Positions 54,834 to 63,012 of a stretch of 64,000 nt of DNA are shown one piece after another. The notes under the pieces were generated by a model that worked only from the letters and a program-made list of their open reading frames with translations, ran no database searches and was not told the DNA's origin. Positions within the stretch are counted from its first letter, which is position 1; each line of letters opens with the position of its first letter. The position numbers and the translations under genes were made by a program. The DNA comes from Nodosilinea nodulosa PCC 7104 (GTDB lineage Bacteria > Cyanobacteriota > Cyanobacteriia > Phormidesmidales > Phormidesmidaceae). Where the stretch lies: NCBI RefSeq assembly GCF_000309385.1, contig NZ_JH976537.1, forward strand, positions 895,426 through 959,425, written 5' to 3'.

Positions 54834-55751
54834 ATGAGTGCGAAGCAGTTCATCCTTTTAGGACTTCCCGGTGTAGGGGTTAAAGCCCAGGCCGCCTCCC
54901 TTGCTCAGCGGTGGGGAATTCCCCATGTTTCGATGGGAGAGCTATTTCGGCAGGCCGCCGACCAGGGATCTGCCGCTGGCCTGGAGGCTCGTGCTTACCT
55001 GGAGGCGGGCGAACTGGTGCCCGATGCCCTCACCATGAAGCTGATTCGGAAGCGGTTTGAGCAGCCAGACACGATGCTCAAGGGCTGGGTCTTAGATGGA
55101 TTTCCGCGCACCCTGGCCCAGGCCCAGGGGTTTGACGACTGGTGGTTAGCGTTTGGCCAGTCCGCAGCGACAGTGGTTTATCTTAAAGCCATGACCGAGC
55201 TTTTAATCAGTCGGCTAGCCGCTGAGCGAGGGCAGGCCGAGTCGGTTTCCGGCCTTCGCAATCGGCTAGAGCGCTACCAGGAAGAGATCGATCCTGTGCT
55301 TGAGTACTATCGGCAGCCGAGAGCAGAGGCCGACCCCCAGGGGCAATCGCGGCTAAAAACCATCAACGGCAACCTCTCTGCGGCTGAGGTCGCCCACGAA
55401 CTCGCCCAGCTAGGCCAAAAGGACACCGGAGCAGCCCAGCTAATCACCAATGAAGCAGAACTCGACTCACTCATAGCTGAAAAATCGCGGCTGGTCGTAG
55501 ATTGCATGGCCTCCTGGTGCGGCTCCTGCAAACAGGTGACCCCCTCCATAGATCGGCTGGCCGAGGCCTACAAAGACCGCGTTACCGTGATGAAAATAGA
55601 CTTTGACACCAACCGGCAGCTATCCAAACGGTTTGGGCTTAAAGGCATACCAGCGGTCATGTTCTTTAAAAATGGTGAACGGCTAGAGACCCTAACCGGC
55701 GTCAAATCTTACCAGGAGTACAGCACCGCGTTAGCCCATCTGCTGGACTGA
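54834..55751 (+). CDS. Adenylate-kinase-like/thioredoxin fusion protein
   Basis: A 305-residue fusion. Residues 1-195 follow adenylate kinase: a P-loop-like GLPGVGVKAQA (10-20), HVSMGELFRQAAD (NMP-binding), GWVLDGFPRTLAQA (DGFPRT at 88-93) and a short lid. The canonical GxPGxGKGT is altered to GLPGVGVKA, with Val at the catalytic Lys position, Lys one place later and Ala for Thr. Residues 200-305 are a thioredoxin domain with active site W228-CGSC, where thioredoxins usually have CGPC, plus GIPAVMFFKNGE containing the cis-Pro. The fusion suggests redox control of nucleotide binding or a thioredoxin tethered to an adenylate sensor. The start at 54834 is fitted to the family N-terminus. Confidence 0.85.
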   Translation: MSAKQFILLGLPGVGVKAQAASLAQRWGIPHVSMGELFRQAADQGSAAGLEARAYLEAGELVPDALTMKLIRKRFEQPDTMLKGWVLDGFPRTLAQAQGFDDWWLAFGQSAATVVYLKAMTELLISRLAAERGQAESVSGLRNRLERYQEEIDPVLEYYRQPRAEADPQGQSRLKTINGNLSAAEVAHELAQLGQKDTGAAQLITNEAELDSLIAEKSRLVVDCMASWCGSCKQVTPSIDRLAEAYKDRVTVMKIDFDTNRQLSKRFGLKGIPAVMFFKNGERLETLTGVKSYQEYSTALAHLLD

Positions 55752-55778
55752 CGTCGCCCTAGCCAGGCCGCCAGCGGC

Positions 55779-55859
55779 TAGTAGACTGCGGCAAAAGTGT
55801 AGCCGACTATTGCCAATCGCGAGGGAGCCAAGCGAGCTGGAATAGTCGGTATATTTCAG
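55779..55859 (-). repeat. Dispersed palindromic repeat, copy 2
   Basis: CTAGTAGACTGCGGCAAAAG at the left and GGAATAGTCGGTATATTTCAG at the right (read in two pieces) are the reverse complement of 12330-12418. Arms CCGACTATT and AATAGTCGG make a hairpin. It begins 28 bases past the adenylate-kinase-like gene, where it may also end transcription. Confidence 0.85.
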
Positions 55860-56358
55860 CATCTAGTTCTCGGCGGTTTGGTTGGGCAAAGGTTTAATGG
55901 CTCAACTGCATTATGAGTCTTCAAAGTATTTAAAGTGCCGTTGATCAAGAGTGCTTTTTAACTGTACCGATTACGGTTCCTGGGGCGTATTTGAGACCTC
56001 CTAGATCAAAAGAATTAAAGCGCTTTTGCAGGCATCATTACATCGCCGACCGATCTACAAGGGGCGACCAAATAGAGCTTTGAGAACCGCCGCTTCTTCG
56101 GCTAAAGCAGCAAAACAATCCGCCGTCAGAATTGCCGTAATTTTATTGAGCGCTAGACAATTAGGCGTGTTTTCCCCGATGTGATTTCTGACCTGCTGGG
56201 GATAAACTAGGGATCTGGAGGCAATTGCTGCTACCTCGTCCCCTAGAATTCAACCCCTGGGTTGTTATTTTCCGATGTCGCAGGCATTTAGGGTGTAGTC
56301 ATAGTTCAACCTACAGTAGACCCCGTACCTGGCACAGTAGATTGCCCAGAATCTATCT
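55860..56358. other. Intergenic spacer, no gene seen
   Basis: No supported coding frame. It should contain the promoter of the GGDEF gene, but no element is clear enough to mark. Confidence 0.5.
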
Positions 56359-58431
56359 ATGGCTGCACTTTATCCCCTACCTGCCAATGAAGAAGAACGA
56401 CTGGCAGCCCTATATCAGTATCAAATTCTAGATACTGAGCCAGAAGTAGCCTTTGATGGGCTAGTCGACCTTGCCGCCCATCTGTGCCAAGCGCCGATCG
56501 CAATTATTACTCTGGTCGATATGCACCGGCAGTGGTTTAAGTCATCGGTGGGGATAGACCTGTCTGAAACGCCTCGGGAGGTAAGCTTTTGTACCTACGC
56601 CATTCTCCACTCAAATCTACTGCTCGTTCCCGATACTCGCCAGGATGAGCGCTTCGCCAACAATCCCTTTGTGGTCTCTGAGCCTCACGTTTGTTTCTAT
56701 GCTGGCGCTCCTCTGATCACTCCAGACGGCTACGCAATTGGCACGCTGTGCGTGATTGACACTGTGCCGCGATTTTTGAGCCAGCAGCAGCAAAATGCCC
56801 TGAAAGCCCTGGCCCACCAAGTCGTTGACCAGCTTGAACTACATCGCCACGTTGTCGCCCTCAAAGAGGCATTGCTAGAGCAACACCAGACAGCCAGCAC
56901 GCTGCGCAACACCACCCAGGTTTTAGAAAACGCCGTCGAAGGCATTAGCCAGATCGACGTTCAGGGCCGCTATGTAGCGGTCAACCCCGCCTATGCCGCG
57001 ATGGTAGGCTATGGGGCGGAGGAAATGGTAGGCATGCACTGGCGGCAGACGGTGCATCCTGAAGATATAGCCGCTGCGGAGTCCACCTACGAGCAGATGC
57101 TCATCCACGGCAGGGCCGAAATTGAGCTGCGGGGCCTTTGCAAAGATGGCTCTGTCTTTTTCAAGCAGGTTGTTTTGGTTAAAGCGAGTGGCCCCCAGCC
57201 CGACCCGCTCATTTTCTACTGCTTTACAAAGGATATTACGTTGCGCAAACAGGCGGAGGCGGCCCTGCTACAGGCCTACGACTCCCTGGAGCAGCAGATC
57301 GCAGACCGCACAGCGGCCCTATCGAGAACAAATCACCTGCTGCAGCAGGAAGTGGCAAGGCGACGACAGCATGAAATTGCCCTGCAGCGCCAGGCCCAGC
57401 GGCAGCGGCTGATGGGCGAGATTGCCCAGCGCATTCGCCAGTCTCTCAATTTAGACGAAATTTTAGCCACCACGGTGAACGAAGTCCGCCAGTTTTTAGC
57501 GGCGGATCGGGTTTTCATCTACCGTCTAGAGACAGACTGGAGTGGGGTCGTTGTGTATGAGTCAGCGTTAGAAGAGTGGGGCTCTATTTTGGGCATGAAC
57601 CTGATCGAACCCTGCTTTGCCGAGCGCTATATCGAGCCCTACCGGCAGGGGCGCATCCACGCCATGGACAACATTGAGACGGCTCAGCTCAGCCCGTGTT
57701 ATGACCAGTTTCTGCGATCGCTCCAGGTCAAGGCCAACCTCATCGTGCCGATTTTGCAGGATCAAACCCTGTGGGGCCTGCTGATTGCCCACCAGTGCCG
57801 CGAACCCTGTCGCTGGCAGCCCATCGAGATTGACCTGATGCAGCAGCTCTCAACTCAGGTGGCGATCGCCATTCAGCAGGCCAGCCTGTACCAGCAGCTG
57901 ACCGTGGCCAATCAGGCGCTGCAGCGCCTGGCGGCGCTGGATGGGTTGACCCAGGTGGGCAATCGCCGCTGTTTCGACGATCATTTGGAACGGGAGTGGC
58001 GACGAGCCCTGCGCGAGCAAACCCCCCTGGCCCTAATTCTCTGCGATATCGACTTCTTTAAACTCTATAACGACACCTATGGTCACCAGCAGGGAGATGC
58101 CTGTCTGCGTCAGGTGGCCCAGGCCCTGAGCCGCGCGGTCGAGCGCTCGGCAGATTTAGTGGCCCGCTACGGCGGTGAGGAATTTGCGGTGCTTTTGCCC
58201 AACACAACCCCGGCCAGCGCCGCCTACGTGGCAGACAGGCTGCAGGCTGCCATCGAAGCCCTTCAGATCTCCCACGAAAGCTCGCCGATCGCGTTTCACC
58301 TCACCCTTAGTCTAGGGGTTGCCAGCCTGATTCCCCAACCGGCCGATGCCCCTGCAATGCTGATTGCAGCGGCCGATCAGGCGCTATACCTGGCAAAAGC
58401 AGCGGGCCGCGATCGCAAAGTAGTGCGCTAG
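56359..58431 (+). CDS. GAF-PAS-cyanobacteriochrome GAF-GGDEF diguanylate cyclase
   Basis: A 690-residue soluble signalling protein. GAF1 covers about 20-160, PAS about 185-300, then a coiled coil and GAF2 about 355-510. GAF2 contains IEPCF (C419) and SPCYDQFLRSLQVKANLIVPIL (C447), exactly 28 residues apart, the arrangement of the DXCF-type cyanobacteriochromes (Asp replaced by Glu; Tyr rather than His follows the second Cys). LWGLLIAHQC is also typical. The GGDEF domain (520-690) has an active-site GGEEF (605-609) and an intact inhibitory RxxD site (R596-SAD599) five residues before it. It should make cyclic-di-GMP under light control. It converges with the Ser/Thr kinase, with 7 bases between. 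Confidence 0.85.
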   Translation: MAALYPLPANEEERLAALYQYQILDTEPEVAFDGLVDLAAHLCQAPIAIITLVDMHRQWFKSSVGIDLSETPREVSFCTYAILHSNLLLVPDTRQDERFANNPFVVSEPHVCFYAGAPLITPDGYAIGTLCVIDTVPRFLSQQQQNALKALAHQVVDQLELHRHVVALKEALLEQHQTASTLRNTTQVLENAVEGISQIDVQGRYVAVNPAYAAMVGYGAEEMVGMHWRQTVHPEDIAAAESTYEQMLIHGRAEIELRGLCKDGSVFFKQVVLVKASGPQPDPLIFYCFTKDITLRKQAEAALLQAYDSLEQQIADRTAALSRTNHLLQQEVARRRQHEIALQRQAQRQRLMGEIAQRIRQSLNLDEILATTVNEVRQFLAADRVFIYRLETDWSGVVVYESALEEWGSILGMNLIEPCFAERYIEPYRQGRIHAMDNIETAQLSPCYDQFLRSLQVKANLIVPILQDQTLWGLLIAHQCREPCRWQPIEIDLMQQLSTQVAIAIQQASLYQQLTVANQALQRLAALDGLTQVGNRRCFDDHLEREWRRALREQTPLALILCDIDFFKLYNDTYGHQQGDACLRQVAQALSRAVERSADLVARYGGEEFAVLLPNTTPASAAYVADRLQAAIEALQISHESSPIAFHLTLSLGVASLIPQPADAPAMLIAAADQALYLAKAAGRDRKVVR

Positions 58432-58438
58432 CCCAGGC

Positions 58439-59980
58439 CTAATCTGAGAGGCTCGACCCCGTGTCGACATAGATAGACTCTAGTTTTTGCAGCACCTTGG
58501 GCTTGAGCTTGGTTTGCAGCTCGTTGCGCAAGAGTTCGCGGCTGGTGGCAATGGCCCCGGTGGCAGGCCGAGTTCGGGCGGTCAGAACCCATTCCTGGAG
58601 CAGACTCCGCTGGGGATCGGAAACGCTACAGCTCAGCACGTGAGCACAGCGGCGCGGGTTTTCTAGGGCAAACAGCAGCAGCTTGTAGGTGCCGCCCTGA
58701 CCCAGCAGCGCGGCCATATCCTGACCCAGGGCGGTTTTGAGATCGAGGTAGCAGGGCAGCCAGCGAGCACCGCTGGCGCTGCTGTAGAGCACCGTAAGCC
58801 ACAGCATCATCGGGTGGGGGGCCATGGTGCAGATGAAGGTGTTGTAGCGGGTGCTCACCAGCCGACGGTTGATTTCGGCATCGGGCATCATGGCCCAGAG
58901 GGTGGCCAGGGGGCCTTTGCTGGTGGGCAAGGCGTGGGGAAAGACGATTTCGGCAATGGGCTTGGTGGATGGCCAGACGGTTAGCTTACACACCTGGTCT
59001 TCTTTGAGCACCTCGGCAGGGGCGGGCTGGCGGGTGACGGGCACGCGGTTGAGGGTGGTACCAATCCGCTGGCTAATGCGAAACCCGTTGACGTAGCGCG
59101 ACTGCAAAGGCTCCAGGATGTGCAAAATTTCCTGGGTGGTCTGGGGGCGATCGCCGGGCTGCTTGGCCATGCAGCCCATCACCAGATCTTCGAGCAGCTT
59201 AGGAATTTTAATGTTGCTGGCCACCTCCTCCATGCGCTTGGGGCTTTGCGTCTGGTGCACCTTGTACCAGCCGCCGAAGGTGTGGCTGCTGGCCCGCAGC
59301 GGCAGATAGCCAGTCAGCATCTGAAACATCATCACCCCAAGGCTGTAGATGTCAGAGCGGCTGTCCAGATCGTGGCCTTCCATTTGCTCGGGGGAGGCGT
59401 AGGCCAGAGTGCCCATGAAGCAGTTGGTCTGGTCGCTGTCGATCTGCATGAGCTTGGCGATGCCAAAGTCTAAAATTTTTGCCAGCTCCCCCAGGGTGGG
59501 GTCTTGCACAATCATGATGTTGCTGGGCTTGATGTCGCGGTGGATGATGGGGACCGGATTGGCCTGGGTCTTTAGGATAATGCCGTCGTGGGCGGCCTGA
59601 AGACCCAGACAAATTTGCCGAATCAGCCCTAAGAAACGAGGTACGGGCAGGGGTTGGAGGTTGATCATATGGCTCAGACTCTGCCCCTGGAGGTACTCCA
59701 TCACGTAGAAGGGCACCCCTTCGTCGCTGACCCCGTAATCGGTAACGCGCACCACATGAATGCTCTTTTGGCCCAGCTGAGCGCAGGTCATGGCCTCCTG
59801 CATGAAGCGATCGCGCATTTTTTCGCCGGGCAGCGTTTGAGACAGCAGCTTAATGGCCACTCTAACGCTGCCCAGGAGCAAATCCTCGGCTAGATAGACC
59901 CGCCCCATAGACCCCTCGCCGATGGGTTCCAATAGCTCATAGCGATTTGCTAATTTACAGCCCAGGTTTGAGTCAGCCAT
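58439..59980 (-). CDS. Serine/threonine protein kinase
   Basis: A 513-residue Hanks-type kinase. The catalytic domain (12-290) is complete: GEGSMGRVYLAE (P-loop), K44 in VAIKLL, catalytic HRDIKPSN (D149, N154), DFG (171-173) and the ASPEQM activation segment. The C-terminal 200 residues (about 315-513) include a strand-rich region (KLTVWPSTKPIAEIVFPHALP) and LQTKLKPKVLQKLESIYVDTGSSLSD, with no named domain, and no membrane helix is visible. A DFGIAKLMQ with a Thr/Ser-poor activation loop (TNCFMGTLAY) suggests limited autophosphorylation. It may be the output of, or input to, the neighbouring signalling gene, but convergence alone is weak evidence. Confidence 0.92.
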   Translation of the reverse strand: MADSNLGCKLANRYELLEPIGEGSMGRVYLAEDLLLGSVRVAIKLLSQTLPGEKMRDRFMQEAMTCAQLGQKSIHVVRVTDYGVSDEGVPFYVMEYLQGQSLSHMINLQPLPVPRFLGLIRQICLGLQAAHDGIILKTQANPVPIIHRDIKPSNIMIVQDPTLGELAKILDFGIAKLMQIDSDQTNCFMGTLAYASPEQMEGHDLDSRSDIYSLGVMMFQMLTGYLPLRASSHTFGGWYKVHQTQSPKRMEEVASNIKIPKLLEDLVMGCMAKQPGDRPQTTQEILHILEPLQSRYVNGFRISQRIGTTLNRVPVTRQPAPAEVLKEDQVCKLTVWPSTKPIAEIVFPHALPTSKGPLATLWAMMPDAEINRRLVSTRYNTFICTMAPHPMMLWLTVLYSSASGARWLPCYLDLKTALGQDMAALLGQGGTYKLLLFALENPRRCAHVLSCSVSDPQRSLLQEWVLTARTRPATGAIATSRELLRNELQTKLKPKVLQKLESIYVDTGSSLSD

Positions 59981-60355
59981 AGAACGGTACTAGCCAGTAG
60001 TCAGGGGGCGATGGAGGCAAAATATCGACACAATAGCAGGGAGGAAAGCCAGGTTTGCTACCCCTGACGAGCCACCCAAAAGCTCAGAAACCGGGGTATT
60101 TGATCGCTGTAGCAGGACCTATCGACGCCAATGCAAGGCCCTGGCCTGACCCGCGACCCATGAAAATACGTGTGGCGGCGCCCGCCCTAGAACCTATGCC
60201 AATAGTGCACCCAGCTATACCCAAGCCTCAGCCACAACCACTGACCCTGGGATATAGAGTTAATATGCCCAGCTACAGTTGAAAGGTTTTGCCTCTACAG
60301 GTTTGTCTCTACTTTAGTACATTCTGCCTGGAGCACTAGCTGGGCAAGCGCCAGG
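59981..60355. other. Intergenic spacer, no gene seen
   Basis: No supported gene or repeat. It should hold the promoter of the minus-strand Ser/Thr kinase. Confidence 0.5.
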
Positions 60356-60817
60356 CTAAATACCCAGGGGAGGGGTGCTTTGCAGGTGTAGGGTAGCCTC
60401 CATGGCGCTGGTCAGGTAGTGCCCGGTCATAATGCCGCTGGAGAGGTGATAGCGGTCTTTATCGAGGCGGTAGAGGGTCTCAAAGCCGGTGCGGCGCTGG
60501 CGATCGCCCAAGGCCCAATAGCGCTGAATAATTGAGTCAGGAGCCACCCAGCCCTCTCCTTCGACCCGGCCCAGCAGGCTGTGCTGCAGCACAAAGGTGT
60601 ACTGGCAGTCGCCGCTGGTCAACCGACCCCGGTACTGAAGCGCCATTTCGCTGGGCTGGGTGTCCGGTAGCGCCAGCTTCATCACCATGGTGAACCAGTC
60701 GTCGCGGCTCCAGGCAATCAAGATTTTGCCTTTGACCGGGGTAGGCAGGCGATCGCGCTCCAGCCAGCTGCCTTGCAGGGTCCACCGGCCAGGCTCAATT
60801 AAAAAGCTATGCTCCAC
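60356..60817 (-). CDS. Conserved-looking hypothetical protein (beta-rich)
   Basis: A 153-residue protein starting MEHSFLIEPGRWTLQGSWLERD, rich in Trp, Tyr and alternating hydrophobic residues, as in a lipocalin-like or FABP-like beta-barrel. Segments such as GKILIAWSRDDWFTMVMKLAL and CQYTFVLQHSLLGRVEGEG fit beta strands. I recall similar cyanobacterial proteins of unknown function. There is no signal peptide. It lies between the Ser/Thr kinase and anmK, on the same strand as both. No function is assigned. Confidence 0.6.
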   Translation of the reverse strand: MEHSFLIEPGRWTLQGSWLERDRLPTPVKGKILIAWSRDDWFTMVMKLALPDTQPSEMALQYRGRLTSGDCQYTFVLQHSLLGRVEGEGWVAPDSIIQRYWALGDRQRRTGFETLYRLDKDRYHLSSGIMTGHYLTSAMEATLHLQSTPPLGI

Positions 60818-60951
60818 ACCCTGTCTCCCCAGCCATTACATCCCCTGTGATACTGTCTCGGTTCAGCCTGGCCCACGGCAATCTGTCCATATTTCTCAAG
60901 CATACGCCCTATTGTTCAGACCGAGGTACGGGGCGCGGGCACCCCCTGGAT

Positions 60952-62124
60952 TTAGAGGCTCAACCGGGGATGGCTGAGATGTCCCAACACCACCGGACCG
61001 CTCGCTCCGGTGACAGCGGGTAGGTTGCCCGCAAACCTCTGGCAGTGCCAGTAGCCCAGCATCGCGAAGGCGATCGCCTCTTTGTAGCTGGCCGACAGCC
61101 CCACCTCGTCGGTGGTCTGCACGGCGCTCTCCGGCAGGTGGGCCTGGAGGCGCGCCATCAGCACCGGGTTGTGGCTGCCGCCGCCGCCCACCAGCACGCG
61201 ATCGGGCAGGGCGGCCAGAAAAGTGCGGTACTCCTGCGCCACTGAGGCGGCGGTGAACTCGGTCAGGGTTGCCACCAGATCCACGGCACTTAGCCCCCGG
61301 GCGCGGGCATCTTGCTGGCACCGCTGAAAGAAGTCCCAGCCAAACAGCTCTCGCCCGGTTGACTTGGGCGGCGGTTGCAGAAAGTAGGGGTGCTCCAGCC
61401 ATGCCTCGATCAGGGCCTGGCAGGGAGTACCCTGGGCAGCCCAGGCTCCGTCGCGATCGTAGGCTAGGGTGCCCTCAGAGAGGGTGTGCATGGCGATGTC
61501 GATCAGCGAGTTGGCCGGCCCGGTATCCCAGCCCAGTACTTTAGGAGCGGGGCTCTGGCGATCCCAAGGGGGCAGATAGGCGACATTGCCGATGCCGCCC
61601 AGGTTTTGCACGCACCGCCGCTCGGTGGGGTGGCTGAGCAGGCAGAGATCGAGCACCGGCGCCAGCGGGGCACCCTCGCCCCCGGCCTCAATGTCGGCCT
61701 GGCGAAAGTCGCTGACGGTGGGCAGCTGCACCCGCTGGGCCAGGACGGCACCGCGCCCCAGTTGCAGGCTGTAGCCCAGTTGAATATCGCCGCGCCCCGG
61801 CAGCGAGGGACGGCCCACCGGGCGGTGAAACACGGTTTGCCCGTGGGAGGCCACCAGTTCGGCGGGGCCGGCCTGGGCCATCAACGCCTGGGCGGCATCG
61901 GCAAAGCTGTGGGCCACGGCGTCGTCCAGGTGAGCCAGCCTCTCTAGGCCCACGGGCTCACCGGCACAGAGGGCCAAAATCTGCTGCTGAAGCTCGGCTG
62001 GGTAGGGCCAGGTGAGGCCGTCCAGCAGAGTTACGCTCAGGTCGTAGCCCTGGCCCTCAAGCTCGACTAGGGCGGCGTCAATACCGTCGACGGAGGTGCC
62101 GCTAATTAAACCAATCACGCGCAT
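60952..62124 (-). CDS. anmK: Anhydro-N-acetylmuramic acid kinase
   Basis: A 390-residue sugar kinase of the ASKHA fold that converts 1,6-anhydro-MurNAc to MurNAc-6-P in cell-wall recycling. MRVIGLISGTSVDGIDAALVE is the family N-terminus (usual form GxMSGTSxDGID), and ELVASHGQTVFHRP, NLGGIGNVAYLP, GWDTGPANSLIDIA and VLVGGGGSHNPVLMARL are conserved. The length is normal. It starts 3 bases after the KtrA-like gene, so the two share a transcript. Confidence 0.96.
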   Translation of the reverse strand: MRVIGLISGTSVDGIDAALVELEGQGYDLSVTLLDGLTWPYPAELQQQILALCAGEPVGLERLAHLDDAVAHSFADAAQALMAQAGPAELVASHGQTVFHRPVGRPSLPGRGDIQLGYSLQLGRGAVLAQRVQLPTVSDFRQADIEAGGEGAPLAPVLDLCLLSHPTERRCVQNLGGIGNVAYLPPWDRQSPAPKVLGWDTGPANSLIDIAMHTLSEGTLAYDRDGAWAAQGTPCQALIEAWLEHPYFLQPPPKSTGRELFGWDFFQRCQQDARARGLSAVDLVATLTEFTAASVAQEYRTFLAALPDRVLVGGGGSHNPVLMARLQAHLPESAVQTTDEVGLSASYKEAIAFAMLGYWHCQRFAGNLPAVTGASGPVVLGHLSHPRLSL

Positions 62125-62127
62125 GGG

Positions 62128-62832
62128 CTATACCGGTAGACGTTCCAAACCTTTGTTGCTGCCAATCACCACCATCAGCCCCCCGGCCTTAAGGCGGGTG
62201 ACAGGGCTGGGGTTGATCTCAAATTTATCGGGTTCATTTTCGTGGCTGAGGGCCAGCAGGGTGAGTTCGTAGCGGTTGCGCAGGTCGAGGTCAACGATGG
62301 TTTTTTGATCAAAGGCCTTGGGCACAATCACTTCGGCGATGCAGTGATCGGGGTCGATCTCAAAGCGATCGAGAATGCCGGGGGTGGTGAGCGATCGCGC
62401 CAGTTCGCAGCCCATCTCGTGCTCAGGAAAGACCACGTGGTCGGCCCCGACGCGATCGAGCAGCTTGCCGTGGATCTCTGACGATGCCTTGGCGACCACG
62501 TTCTTAACCCCGGCCTCCTTGAGGTTGAGGGTGGTGATAATGCTTTCTTCGACGTAGTTGCCGATCGCCACGATCACCGTGTCAAAGTCGGTGATGCCCG
62601 CCTCGCGCAGGGCCGTGGGCTGGGTGGTGTCGAGTTGGAGAGCGTGGGCGGCAATCTGGTCGGTGAGGGCCTGGCTGACCCGGCGTTCGTCATTGTCGGC
62701 GGCCAGCACCTCATAGCCCAAATTGTTGAGGGTGCCGCACACCGCCCGGCCAAAGCGCCCCAGGCCAATCACGGCAAACTGGCGATTGGGCGATCGCATT
62801 TTGCGCAAAAACGTCAGCGACGACAGATTCAC
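62128..62832 (-). CDS. KtrA/TrkA-type potassium transport regulatory subunit
   Basis: A 234-residue cytoplasmic RCK protein that gates a KtrB/TrkH-type K+ channel. The N-terminal Rossmann RCK_N domain has GLGRFGRAV and AADNDERR, with NYVEESIITTLNLKEAG and EIHGKLLDRVGADHVVFPE. The C-terminal RCK_C domain follows (VIVPKAFDQKTIVDLDLRNRYELTLLAL). NAD(H) or ATP binding is expected. It starts at GTG. No membrane subunit gene is adjacent, and anmK follows after 3 bases. Confidence 0.9.
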   Translation of the reverse strand: MNLSSLTFLRKMRSPNRQFAVIGLGRFGRAVCGTLNNLGYEVLAADNDERRVSQALTDQIAAHALQLDTTQPTALREAGITDFDTVIVAIGNYVEESIITTLNLKEAGVKNVVAKASSEIHGKLLDRVGADHVVFPEHEMGCELARSLTTPGILDRFEIDPDHCIAEVIVPKAFDQKTIVDLDLRNRYELTLLALSHENEPDKFEINPSPVTRLKAGGLMVVIGSNKGLERLPV

Positions 62833-63012
62833 AATCCTTTTTCCCCGCTAAAAATGGTGCTCTGGTCGTGCTCTGGCCCGAGCCTGACCAATCTTATCAC
62901 CCACCGCCGGTATCCCTATTGTCAGCGGGGTTCCAGCCCAATGGCTATACGGCAAGAATTCTTTTTTGCTAGGCTAACCTAATGGTTTTGGCCCAGAGGG
63001 TAAAGTAAGCAC

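Noticed and set aside
54524..54853. 109-codon minus-strand frame in the spacer
   Set aside because: Composition is unlike a protein, there is no ribosome-binding site, and it overlaps the start of the adenylate-kinase-like gene.
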